Part shown: piece after piece, positions 34,195 to 44,398 of the stretch
How positions within the stretch are numbered: position 1 is the first letter of the stretch
Layout of the letters: every line of letters begins with the position of its first letter
NCBI GenBank assembly: GCA_013396915.1
Contig: VWZL01005124.1
Span: forward strand, 71,548 to 135,547
Direction of reading: 5' to 3'
Length of the DNA: 64,000 nt
Source: Stercorarius parasiticus
Taxonomy: Eukaryota; Chordata; Aves; Charadriiformes; Stercorariidae
Program-made: the position numbers and the translations under genes
Notes under the pieces: model-generated
Told to the model about the DNA's origin: nothing
What the model saw: the letters and a program-made list of their open reading frames with translations, nothing else
Database searches by the model: none

Positions 34195-35440
34195 GCGCAG
34201 AGTTTATGTTAGTTGAAAATTGACTCAATAAATATTTCAGCCAATATTTTAACTGCATGCACAGGCTTCAAAGGCTATTAGGGGAACAGATTTATACGAA
34301 CAGGCACCGAATCACACTGGCCAGAGCACATTATGGACCAAGGTATGGACACTGCTCCCAGGGGGAGCTGTTCTTGCTGCTGTCCAGTTTGGATAAAGTA
34401 ACTTCTCCTGCAAACTGGTAGGGATGGGACCTAGGACTGTAACACCATTGACTGGGGTGGATGCTGAACTGGGGATTTGTAACACAGGGTGCAAGCCCCG
34501 GTGCTGCCTTGCTCTGGGAAAGCTGATGTGACCCACGTCTCTGCAGGCTGTTTTGGGACCTGCCGCCAAGTGATGGGTGCTGCTGTGGGGCTGGGGGGGT
34601 GGAGCTGAGGCGGTGGGAGAGCCAGGACCCGCTGCAGAAATGAGCTAAGCAGTGGCAGGGCAGGGCGCGAAGTCCCAGAGGAATCATCTTACTCCTGCCT
34701 GGTGGGGAGAAGGGAGGCAATTACCACTTGCAGAGCCCTCCCTGTCTGCCTGTGCACTGAAATGGCCCCACGGGCTGGCTGCCAGGCATGCGTGGCTTGG
34801 CCAGCTCGGGCTCTGCAGCTCCTGGCATTGCTCACGCCCTGTGCTGATCCCAGCAGCCTCGTCCCAGCAAGGCACAGCCGGCTGCGCCGCAAAAGCACAA
34901 GGGATCTTGTTTTGGGCATCTTGACACCCCTGTCACCCTGCAGCAGGCACTCTGTCTCCCCTCCCTGCCTGCCTCCCCATGGGTGCTGGTGCAGGCACAC
35001 GTGCCGGAGCCCAGCAGACCTGGAAATGCTCGCAGCCAGCCAGAAGAGTGGAAACCACTCCTCTCCATTTGGAAATTAAATGGGAGCTTTAAATATTGCT
35101 GAAGCCAATGAATGGGGTGGGCAGGAGACCAGCGCGGTCCTTGCCAAGAGCTGTCCGGCATGGAGGGGCTCCAGTGCCCGGCTGCCTCAGCAACAGCCCC
35201 AGCAGTGTCACCTCAGATGTCCCCAAGCCCATTCCCCTCAGCCAGAGCATCCACACAGCTGCATGGGGACACCCTGTCGCTTCCACGTCCTCCCTCCCGG
35301 CCACAGCATCCCAGGGTGTAGCACCTTGGGGTGACCGGCGGAGGGTCGTCCTGGTCCATCGGCGCCCCATGCCACATCCCTGACCCCCCGGAGCAGATCG
35401 CTTACAGATCCGCAGGCAGGTGGGGGGCAGGGAGCCTTGC
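34195..35440. other. No gene recognised
   Basis: AT-rich to about 34,300, then GC-rich. The area 35,280-35,400 is CpG-richer than its neighbours, but I would not call an island. A 253-codon minus-strand frame (35,089-35,850) has no recognisable domain and crosses the OTX-like site cluster. Confidence 0.45.
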
Positions 35441-35570
35441 GCCGGGATTAGAGCAGTTTGTTCTGAGATTAGAGCACTGTTTAGCCATAGCACAGCGCAG
35501 TAACCCCGCTCTGTTTTCCTGAGCTCTGAGGGATTAATACTTTGTTTCAAAGGATTAGGGCGATTAGGAG
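35440..35570. promoter_or_regulatory. Cluster of five bicoid-class (GATTA) sites
   Basis: GGATTA at 35,445, 35,531 and 35,552, AGATTA at 35,466 and CGATTA at 35,561, all on the plus strand within about 120 bp. The first two lie in a 10-base direct repeat GATTAGAGCA at 35,446 and 35,467. GGATTA/TAATCC is the core for OTX, PITX, CRX and GSC homeodomain proteins. The site TTTGTTTCAAAGGATTAG also carries a TCF/SOX-like TTCAAAG. Clustering is seen directly; a regulatory role is inferred. Confidence 0.4.
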
Positions 35571-35574
35571 TGTT

Positions 35575-37125
35575 GTGGGGGGTGCTGGGGGATGCAGGGT
35601 TGCTTACTGGTGCCACATGGCAAGCATGCACTGAGCCAAAAGGACTCAGTCCCTTGACTGGTTCCAGAGATGCCCTAAACACATGCTCCCATCTCTGAGG
35701 GCTGCCAGACCCCTCGTGGGTCCTTGTCCAAGGAATCAGGGCCATGCAGGGAGCTGCAGAAGACACATTCTGCCTAGCCCCATCGGTGGGATGCAAACCC
35801 ACCCGGTATTGAGCCCAAAGCTGTCCTGACCCCATCTTCCCCATCCACAAGTCTTAAGGGGTGTGTGGTTACCCCATTCCTGCACAACCTCAGCCCAGCA
35901 ACCCATGTGGCAGACAGAGAGTAGAGGCAATGTGTGGGAAGCCCTCAGAGAGTAGGGAGACGTGAAAAACCATCATGAGCTGTCCCCCAGTCCCCACGCC
36001 CAACAGGGACCTCTCATCCCTGACACATTGGCCAGCAGCTTCTGGCCCTGGGACCACCCTGGCGTCACAAACCAGCAGACCTGGGGTCCAGGCTGTGTGT
36101 CAGTGCAGCATCTCCTGGTCCCACGCAGCCCTTCACAGTGAGGATGCTGCAGTGGACAGAGCTGGTGCCCGCATCCCATCCTCACCTCCTGCCACTCAAG
36201 GCTGCTGGGCACACCAGGCGCTCTCTCTGCCTGGTTTCCCAGTGAGCTGAGGTGCTCCTGCATGTCCCTTGCTCCCCAAGCTGTCCCCAGGACCCCAGCT
36301 CCTTCTCCAAAACACCACTCTGGAGTAGGTACTGCTGGAGCCCGGCACAAGGAGATCAGCAGGGCTGGAAGCAGGACTGGGGTGGGCAGCTCTTCCCCAG
36401 TCTATCAGTGCAGGAGTGAAGCTAAAATTGCAAACCCCACCCAAGGTTAGGAGCCAGAAAAGACAAGGAACAGCAGCTGGAGACTTTGGCCCCGGGTCTC
36501 CGGCTGGTTGTGATGCTCCATGTAACTCGGTGCTACGGCAGGCAGCCCTGCGCCACAGTGGCAGTGCCAGGGACAGTTTCTGGGCTCCCATGTCTCAGCC
36601 CTCATCCTCTGCCAATATATATCTGCTCACTGCATTATACTGCAGCCCAGATCACTGAATTGATCCAGATATGAAGGACTTGGCTCCATTCCTGGTGAAG
36701 TCCCACCAGCGGCACGACTGAGGGCAAGCAAGAGGCTGTGACGAGCAAGGAGGGGGTGGTGGGACCCCAACCCTGCAGCTCCTGACGGCTGATGCTCCTG
36801 AGCCAGCATCACTGGAGCCTGGGGGTCTGCAGGGCGCAGGGCACCCCCAAGACCTCTGCTCCTTGCCTGCAACCAAGATCCCAAAGTCACATCTGTCTTT
36901 ACCATCTCGGATGGACACAAAGCTCTTTGCTTGGGTCCCACCACCCTCTTCTCTCCCAGGTAATCCCCTGCCAGGGGGTGACAAGCTCTTACTGGCCCAT
37001 GCCCCATGTTACACAAGGTGAGGCTGTGGGATTCGGGCTGGTTTAGCTGGCCAGGAGGTAGCTAACAGCAGCATGCAACCATCTGAAGAGAAGTGGCAAA
37101 GATGCTGGAGATGAACATCTCCATG
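35575..37125. other. No gene recognised
   Basis: GC-rich unique DNA. No repeat, RNA gene or coding exon is recognised. 36,615-36,635 has a short TATATAT run. Confidence 0.5.
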
Positions 37126-37300
37126 GTGGCAGATGGTAGCCCAGGTGGCCAGAAGTTGCACCTCAGTGGCTTGTGCTTGGATGGAAAGAAAAATTTCTTC
37201 CCCTGGCACAGGTTGTTAGAGGGGATGGAGGATCTGCCTCTCTGGAGGTTTGGCTGGGCAGAGCCAGGGCTGACCTTGCCTCTGCTGCTGGCAATAGGAC
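37125..37300 (+). mobile_element. Probable decayed CR1-type LINE
   Basis: GGAAAGAAAAATTTCTTCCC at 37,183-37,202 fits the family GGAAGAAATTTCTTC block. It is followed at the right spacing by ACAGGTTGTTAGAGGGGATG and CCTCTCTGGAGGTTTGGCTG, which parallel the ...CAGGCTGCCCAGAGAGG...CTCTGGAGG...TTCAAG order of CR1. The upstream part (GCCAGAAGTTGCACCTCAGT) also fits loosely. It is too diverged for a certain call. Confidence 0.45.
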
Positions 37301-37304
37301 TGCC

Positions 37305-38300
37305 CACCTCCAGCGCACGGGTGCACTCTCAGAGACACAGTTTTACATGCCAAGGGGGAGGCACACACACCGGGACACACACGTGAGAAATTGCCAACGT
37401 GTCACTTCACCGTGACTCTCCCGACCACTGGCATTTTGCAGACGGTGAAGTTGCACTTGGGGAAAATTTCTCTTTCCCAAAGAAAATGTGTAAATGCTGC
37501 TTTGGGCATGGTCACACTTGGACCCCCAAGGCAGACCCAGCAAACGGGGATTTCAGGTCTCCCCTGGCCACATGTCAGTGCCCGGCTCCTGCCGAAGGCC
37601 AGCCCATCCCCAGCCACTTCTTCAGGAGGGGACTGGGCTCTGCTGAGAACTGGCCATGCCTGGAGAAAGGAGATTTGCTGGTCCGGGGTGGCTCTGGAGA
37701 GGATCTGCAGCGGAGGGAGGGTTGGGTGGGTTGAGGGGGTGGGGAAACGGCTACTGCCTGGGGGCTGGGGGAAGCAGAGTTGGTTTTCATCCTTTCCCCT
37801 CCTCCAGCCTGTAAGGAGAGCTTTATTTTAAATCCTGTTCCGCTGTTCACTCCCCCCAAGCTCGCGCTGTGCTGGAATGGTTTAATATTGAAGAGAGACA
37901 AATGAGTGACTCACGCACACATGCAGAGGATAAAAATACTTGGGCCCTTGCATCCCACAGCCCAGACCCGCCTGGCGTGGCCATGCAGAGCAGAGTGGCC
38001 AGGCATGTCGGAGGTAATGTGTCCTCTCCTGTGAGCAGAGCCAGGGACTGAGTGCTCTGGGGACTCGGTGAGTGCTGCCAATGCCACCTTGGTGTTTGGA
38101 TAATGCCACTGTCACCCCTGGCACCTCCAGCTCTGCCAGCCATGAACTAAGGGGATCAAGGGCCATGTGCTGTGGGGAGCTGACTGGGGCTCATGTGGAC
38201 TTTGTGTCCTTCATCAGACAGAGGAAGATGCAGCTTTTGGCAGTGATGCTGGATCCCACTGCTGTGTGAGCACCACATTGTGAAACCAGCAACACCAGCA
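37305..38300. other. No gene recognised; regulatory-looking patch at 37,875-37,945
   Basis: Unique DNA. The short stretch GGTTTAATATTGAAGAG to GGATAAAAATACTTGG (37,878-37,943) is AT-rich and includes an exact AP-1 core TGACTCA at 37,907-37,913. No exon or RNA gene is recognised. Confidence 0.4.
37715..37744 (+). other. Strong G-quadruplex motif
   Basis: Six guanine runs in 30 bases: 37,715-37,717, 37,719-37,721, 37,724-37,726, 37,728-37,730, 37,735-37,739 and 37,741-37,744, with loops of 1-4 bases. The short loops and spare runs predict a stable fold. More G-runs follow at 37,760-37,771. Confidence 0.8.
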
Positions 38301-38303
38301 GTT

Positions 38304-38820
38304 CCTCGAATACTGTGTCCAGTTTTGGACGCCTCACTACAAGAAAGACCTTGAGGTGTCGGAGCGTGTCCAGAGAAGGGCAATGGAGCTGGTGAGGGGT
38401 CTGGAGCACAAGTCTTGTGAGGAGCGGCTGAGGGAGCTGGGGGTGTTCAGCCTGGAGAAAAGGAGGCTGAGGGGAGACCTTCTCGCTCTCTGCAACTCCC
38501 TGAAAGGAGGGTGTAACCAGGGGGGGTCGGTCTGTTCTCCCAAGGAACAGGCAATGGGACAAGAGGAAATGGCCTCAAGTTGCACCAGGGGAGGTTAAGG
38601 ATGGATATTAGGAAAAATTTGTTCACTGAAAGGGTTATTAAGCATTGGAACAGGCTGCCCAGGGCAGTGGTGGAATCACCATCCCTGGAGGTATTTAAAA
38701 GCTGGGCAGACGTGGTGCTGAGGGACATGGGTTAGTGGTAGTTTTGGCAGTGTTAGGTTAAAGGTTGGACTCCATGATCTTAAAGGTTCCTTCCAGCCTA
38801 GACAATTATATGATTCTATA
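38304..38820 (+). mobile_element. CR1 LINE, 3' portion, plus strand
   Basis: About 515 bp from GAATACTGTGTCCAGTTTTG (ORF2 reverse transcriptase end) to the tail TGATTCTATA. Readable: [15 protein letters not shown] and, after frame changes, AGCATTGGAACAGGCTGCCC. It keeps the 3' untranslated GGTTGGACTCCATGATCTTA and CTTCCAGCCTAGACAATTAT blocks. A single intact frame covers only 38,356-38,598; a frameshift near 38,515 (an extended G run) breaks it. It is 5'-truncated and inactive. It belongs to the same subfamily type as the copy at 43.8 kb, and differs from the one at 28.8 kb. Confidence 0.97.
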
Positions 38821-41800
38821 CATACAGCCTACCTGCAACAGTTGTCCTACTCCCTTGCTTTTGGGTGTGCTGGTGTCAGACAGTGGCAGGATTGGGAGGA
38901 GACATCAGCGAAACACCTCTGGAGGCTGGTCAAACCCTGTTGAGCTGCAGAACACGGCACTGCCCAGACAGTGGGAGCACATGAGGCACAGAAGGATTTG
39001 CCTGTGGGGTGGTTTGTGCAGGTTTGGGCAAAAAAAAAGGGAAAATAAAGAAAAATTCTTGTCACAGCAGGGTATGTCAGGTTGGCGAGAGGAGGAGAAG
39101 CCCCTTCGGTGAAGGTTTCCACGACAAAGCCTGATGGAGCTCCCCACCAGAGCGTGGCTGGTGACAACTGGTCCTCTGTTTTGTGCTGCTGCCTCTTGCC
39201 TGTTGGCTGAGGAAGCAGATGCCAGTGGCAGGAGCTCCCACAGGTGTCCCCATGGTGCCCCAGGGCGTGTGTGCTGTGGTGGGAGTCACTGGTGCCACTG
39301 TGTTCTGTCCCCAGGTCCATACTGCATCTGGCTTCCTGTTGGGTCCACATTGGATCCAGGAGGCAATGGGCGGACAGTGGGGATGTGGGGATGTGAGGCT
39401 GTGGGGATCTAAGCACCCCATGTTGCCTGTGCCTCATGCAGCCACCCAAGTCCTGGGTGTTACTTTTCCAGCTGGTGATTTTCCAAGGAGGGGCATGCCC
39501 ACCATGGATTTGCCCAGAGAAGGGTTACACAAGGACCAAGAGACTCTCCTGGCTTGACTCTCTTCAGGCTTTTTAGGGTCCTGCCCCATTCCCCCTAATG
39601 CCTCTAAAGTGTGAGCTGCCTCCCTCTGCATCCCTGACCTGCTGGTGCCCATCAAGGGGTTTTCTTGCAAGCAGCGCTGAAACTCAGTAGTCTCTCATGG
39701 GTTTTGGTGTACCAGAAAGTTCCCAGGCAGGGGGAGAGGGGTCATCCAGGTGCTCATGGCGGTGGGACCGCTGGCAATGCACCCCACGGCAAGGTGTGGA
39801 CCACATCAGCCGCCCCACCACCCTAGCTGTGGGAGGTGGCATGGGGTGGCAAAAGAAAACATCCTTCCCCATAACCTGTCAGGCTCTAGAGATCACGTTT
39901 CTGGCATTTAGCTGGAAGCTGAAGTGCAGGAGACGGGGCTCTGGCAGGGATCCCAGCACTCTCCGCTTTACTGGTAGTGGGGTGGGGAGCTGCTGCAGCT
40001 TGGCAGGAGGCCAGCCGGGGGCTGGGGTGCAGGGAGGAGGATTCTCTTGCAGGGATGCAGCCCTGGGAGCTGGCTGGGCTGGAGAGGGCAGAAAGGAGGG
40101 TGGAAAAGCAAGGAAGGGTGCCAGGAAGGAGCGGTGGGTGAGGTGGGAGCCCTGCTCGCCACAGGGATGCAGTCCGCCTTGGGAGGCTGTGCAGAGCTCC
40201 GGTGTGTTAGGAGATGCAAATTGCTCCAGCCCTGTTCACCCACTCTGCTTAGCTCTCCTACATGTCTCTGTGCACACGCCTGCTCTCCCAAAGGCAAATG
40301 TGAGAAAGCAGAGGCTGTTTGTCACCCTCTTTAAACCTGTGTGCAAGTGAGTGTGGGGACGTGCTCCTGGGCTGAACGTGGCTCGCCTCCATCACAGAGT
40401 GCTGGCTGGAGGAGATCCAGCAACTGACTGCAAGGGGGATTCCTGCTTTGGCTACAGTGGCTTGATGATTTTTTGTCCGCCCTGTGTTGACGGGCTCTCT
40501 CTCCACTGCCAGCTTTGCTCACCCCATCAGCAGTGGTGGCATACTGGGGCAGTGGGGGCAACTGGGGCTGTGGTGGGACAGCGTTGTGTTGGGGTCTCCT
40601 GCTCCTGGTTGTGTGCTCCCAGAGCACGCCAGCCTGCTTGGCTGGGGGTCATGCAGGGAACTAGCTCGCAGAACTGAACCAGGTTAAAATACATGTATAT
40701 ATATGGCAAAAGAAAGGGCTATTTTTACCCTGAATTAGTTCCTGGATCTGATGTCCCCTGGCGGTCCTCACGGCTGTGACAGAAGTGCTGGGTGTCACTG
40801 AGGCAGGAGCAAGGGGACATGGCATGAGATACCCTGAGCTGGCATCGGTGCCAATGCAGGTCGTGCGCACTCCAGGACACAGGGTCACCTCCCAGAGGCA
40901 CGTAAACCAGGCTGCAGCCCTGCCCAAGCCAGCTGGAGCACCAGAAGGGGCACAGCTGCTCTGCCACCCCCTCCCTAGCTGCATGGTCCCGCTACCCCAA
41001 CTCATCACCACGTAGACATGAGTTGATTTGGTGAAAAAAAATGCTCCTTTTTCCTTTTTTTCCTTTGCTGTATCACTTCCTAGCTGGATAGCTTGCTGAG
41101 CTGTCTGCTCCACAGCATCCCTGTGGCCAGTGCCAGCACAAGGAGGGAGTGAGACTGTTCTGAAGGGAAATGGGCATTCCCTGCAGATAGGAATATTTCT
41201 GCAGCCTTTTCCTCTAGGGCTATATCAAATAGCAATACCCCCTGCGCTGCTCCCATTCCTTTCTTGTGCTTCAGGGCACATTTACTGTGTCCCACTTCGT
41301 GGGAACTTAAACCCGTCTTGGCAGCCAGGGCCTGGCCGGTGCCTCAGCCTCAGGGAGGGCAGGAGCCTCCTGCCCAGGATGCTAGGGAGCCAACAGGGAA
41401 ATCCATGGTCTACTTGAGGGCACTGCATCTTGCACCAGCTTCTTGGCACGATCTGTGCCCCTTCCCTGCCATGCCTGGCTCATCAGCAGGTTGCGAGATT
41501 GTGGATACCACTTGGCCAGGGCTATGATGCCGGGGCAGATGCTCCTGTGAACATCTACCTTGTCTTTCTCTGTTTATCTCCTCCCCAGGCCGAGGGTTCA
41601 TTGGTGTGGAGCTGGTTGACCTTTGGGAAAGCCAAGAGCTAATGCTGCCAACCTCACATGCCACCTCAGGCAGGGGCTGAGGCTCAATGTTTCTTAGCAC
41701 ACACCATAAGCCACGCGTAGCTGCTGTCCCCTCCTCTGCTCAGGACCACAGCTGTCCTCTCCCCAGTCCTTGCAGGGATGCTAATGCTCTCTTGCTATGG

Positions 41801-41965
41801 CTCCCACATATTTCTTCTCAAAACACCAACCTCAGTTTGGCAGGAACAGCCTGCATTGCTTGTTCCCAGTTATAACTCTCAACTGGTTGTATTAAATAGG
41901 ATGGTTGGATCGGCCTGTGCTGGGCTGAAGACTGATGTCTCTTCATCACTATTTACTGCTCTGCC
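38821..41965. other. Unique DNA, no gene recognised
   Basis: Includes a 217-codon plus-strand frame (39,697-40,350) and a 200-codon minus-strand frame (38,847-39,449), neither with a recognisable domain. 40,690-40,702 is a short TATATATA run. No repeats or RNA genes are recognised. Confidence 0.5.
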
Positions 41966-41969
41966 AGGC

Positions 41970-42095
41970 TCGTGTGTGATCTGCAAATATTAGCAGCAAG
42001 ATTTTAGATTTACTTCCAGACCACTGCTGAAAATGTGGCATAGCAATGAACAGCACTTTTGCTGGTCTCTGCATCCTCTGGGGAAGTCTCAAGTG
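41970..42095 (-). mobile_element. Ancient CR1/L3-like LINE fossil (FADD-motif segment)
   Basis: Minus-strand reading from about 42,095 gives TTCATTGCTATGCCACATTT, then GTCTGGAAGTAAATCTAAAA, then ATATTTGCAGATCACACA. That is the order seen in CR1/L3-type elements before and at the catalytic Phe-Ala-Asp-Asp-Thr motif, which here reads Ile-Phe-Ala-Asp-His-Thr. Several indels and stops are present. It is a short, old, inactive fragment of the same segment as the fossils at 6.8, 7.6 and 59-60 kb. Confidence 0.65.
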
Positions 42096-43833
42096 TGAGT
42101 GTTTCAGGGAGCAGGTGCTGATTCACAAGTGGAGGGGACAGCCTTGGGCTGGTGGGTATCCTCCCTGGTCCCAGGGGTGACCCCGTTGCCTGTGCTGAGG
42201 TGCTGCATGGCCATAAATCACCGCCCAGTGTGCGGAGGAGACCTGAGATTTGTTTGTGGTGGTTGTCTTCTGCTGTGGAGGTTCAGCGGCTGCTTCACCA
42301 GCAAAGCAACCGGTCTGGCAGTGCAGGCAGAGGGTGGAGCAGGGAGCAGGGACAGGAAACACTGCCCTCAAATTAGCCCACCTGGGTGGTGAATCAGAGC
42401 CTTTCCTAACCCCGGCTATTCAACTACCGATTGATTGAATAAACATGTCATAATAACAGCTCATAACCCATAATGTGGCACCCATTATGTGCGCATGCTC
42501 TGATTCCACAGCAGATACCAGCAGAAAGTATCTCGCCTCCTCTGTACCTGGCGAGGAAACTCTGTGCAGGTGAGAAAACCTCCGGACAGAAAGGTGAGAC
42601 TCTTACAGGCTTTACAGGTTTGAGCCTTGCCCCAGAAGAAGTCAGACTGGTCCCCACCATGCCACCAGCACACGCTTCAGCATCACTGCTGTTTGTGAAA
42701 GTAAGGAAAACCTAGCCCTTGCTTTTTTTTTTCTTTTTTTTAATGTCCATTATATTCGACATGAGACAGCAAGAAAGGCTGAATGACTCAGTTCTTTGCA
42801 ATGCAGCTCATCTATGGCTTCCTGTGTTTCAAGGAGGACAGCCAACAGCTGAGGGTCGCTACATTGGTTTTGTCTAAATTCCTCTTCCATGGGAAACGTG
42901 GGGTCCTCCAGGCTCAACTTCCCCTGGGCAAATTGCCTGTCCTGCTGGAGGACAGGGTGAGCTTGCGTGGGCCCCCAGGTCTCGCAGACGCAGGCGGCAG
43001 GACACGAAATCCTGAATCCATGGAGGACGTATGGGGTAAAAGGGGGGGTCATATTTAGGGAGTGAAATGCAGCCTGAGCAAAGCCATCCTGAGCAGCTTT
43101 CCGAGGACCTCTGGGTTCTGTTCATCTGGTGGTCTGGTGCTGCTGCAGGAAGCCATGGGCTTTCTAGTGCTGATGGGACACAATGCTGCCGGCTGGGGCT
43201 TGATTGGATTTTCTCAGCTCAGAGCAGGTTTGCTCCATGGGCCTGGTGCGAAGTGCGGCAGGCGTTTTCATGCACTGGTAATCTGTAACAATAGGGTGAA
43301 AATCTCTCCTGCATTGTTGTCAAGTTTCAAATCTCTGATGGGTTGGAACAGAGACAAAGCTCTTCTGGTTTGCTCCTTTTCCATCTCTCGTCAGTCAGGC
43401 TGAGTGGGCAGATCTCTCCAGAGCTAGGCAGGCAGGGAGCTGTGAGATGTTTTCTAGTTTCATGCTCTTTACACTGTGATGTGTCCTCCAGGACCTCTTG
43501 TTTCCATTTTGTCGGATGAGAGGCAGCATGTGGCCCACTGCTCCCCTTCAGATCTGTTCCCTGGGGTCCCAGGTGTTTACCTGAGCAAGGGGAGCTGAAG
43601 GGATCTGCTCCAGCTACCCAGACCCTGTGCTTCCCGCAGCTCCCAAGGTGCTGCCTACCCAGAGATCAGAGGAATTGCGGGCTGTGTTGGCCATCCCTGA
43701 GAGTCCAGGAGCTTTCAAAGCAGGGAGCAAACCCTGCTCTTTATGGGCACTTTGATGAGTGCTGGTCAGAGGAGGGTGGTGAGGGATTTGCAGGTTCTTT
43801 CTAGGGGTGGGAGTGCCATACAGGGCTGGAACC
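42096..43833. other. No gene recognised
   Basis: Unique DNA with a T/C low-complexity run at 42,723-42,742. An AT-rich stretch at 42,400-42,500 (TAATAACAGCTCATAACCC) may be conserved. No coding exon or RNA gene is recognised. Confidence 0.5.
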
Positions 43834-44398
43834 AGCTGTTCCTGCTCTATCTGTACTCAACACTGGTGAGGCCACACCTTAAGTATCGTGTCCAGTTTTG
43901 GGCACCTCAATACGAGAGAGATAATGAGGTGCTGGAGCGAGTGCAGAGGAGGGCAACGAAGCTGGTGAAGGGCCTGCGGAATAAATCTTATGAGGAGCAA
44001 TTGAAGGAGCTGGGACTGTTTAGTTTGAGGAAGAGGAGGCTGAGAGGAGACCTCATCACTCCCTACAACTACTTGAAAGGACATTGTAGAGAGGTTGGTA
44101 CTGGTCTCTTCTCACAGGTAATTAGCGATAGAACAAGAGGGAATGGCTTCAAGCTGCAACAGGGTAGGTTTAGACTGGACATTAGGAAAAAATTCTTCAC
44201 AGAAAGAGTGGTCAGACACTGGAATAGGCTGCCCAGGGAGGTGGTTGAGTCATCATCCCTGAATGTGTTTAAGAGTTGTTTAGGTGTGGTGTAGGGGGTA
44301 TGGTGTAGGGGAGAACTTTGTAGAGTGTGGCTGATGGTTGGACTCGATGATCCCAAGGGTCTTTTCCAACTTAAATTATTCTATGATTCTATTCTATA
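43834..44398 (+). mobile_element. CR1 LINE, 3' portion with an unbroken ORF2 C-terminus
   Basis: From about 43,834 (TACTCAACACTGGTGAGGCC follows at 43,853) to the tail ATTCTATGATTCTATTCTAT. The frame ending at 44,294 runs without a stop through about 153 codons of CR1 sequence. Readable segments are [22 protein letters not shown] and [11 protein letters not shown]. These are the end of the reverse transcriptase protein beyond the catalytic palm, so no enzyme activity can remain. The same frame extends upstream to an ATG at 43,743 through 30 codons that are not CR1. The element is 5'-truncated. An unbroken frame implies either youth or luck. Confidence 0.97.

Noticed and set aside
35089..35850. 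253-codon minus-strand open frame
   Set aside because: It spans the GATTA site cluster and GC-rich DNA, without domain or start context support.
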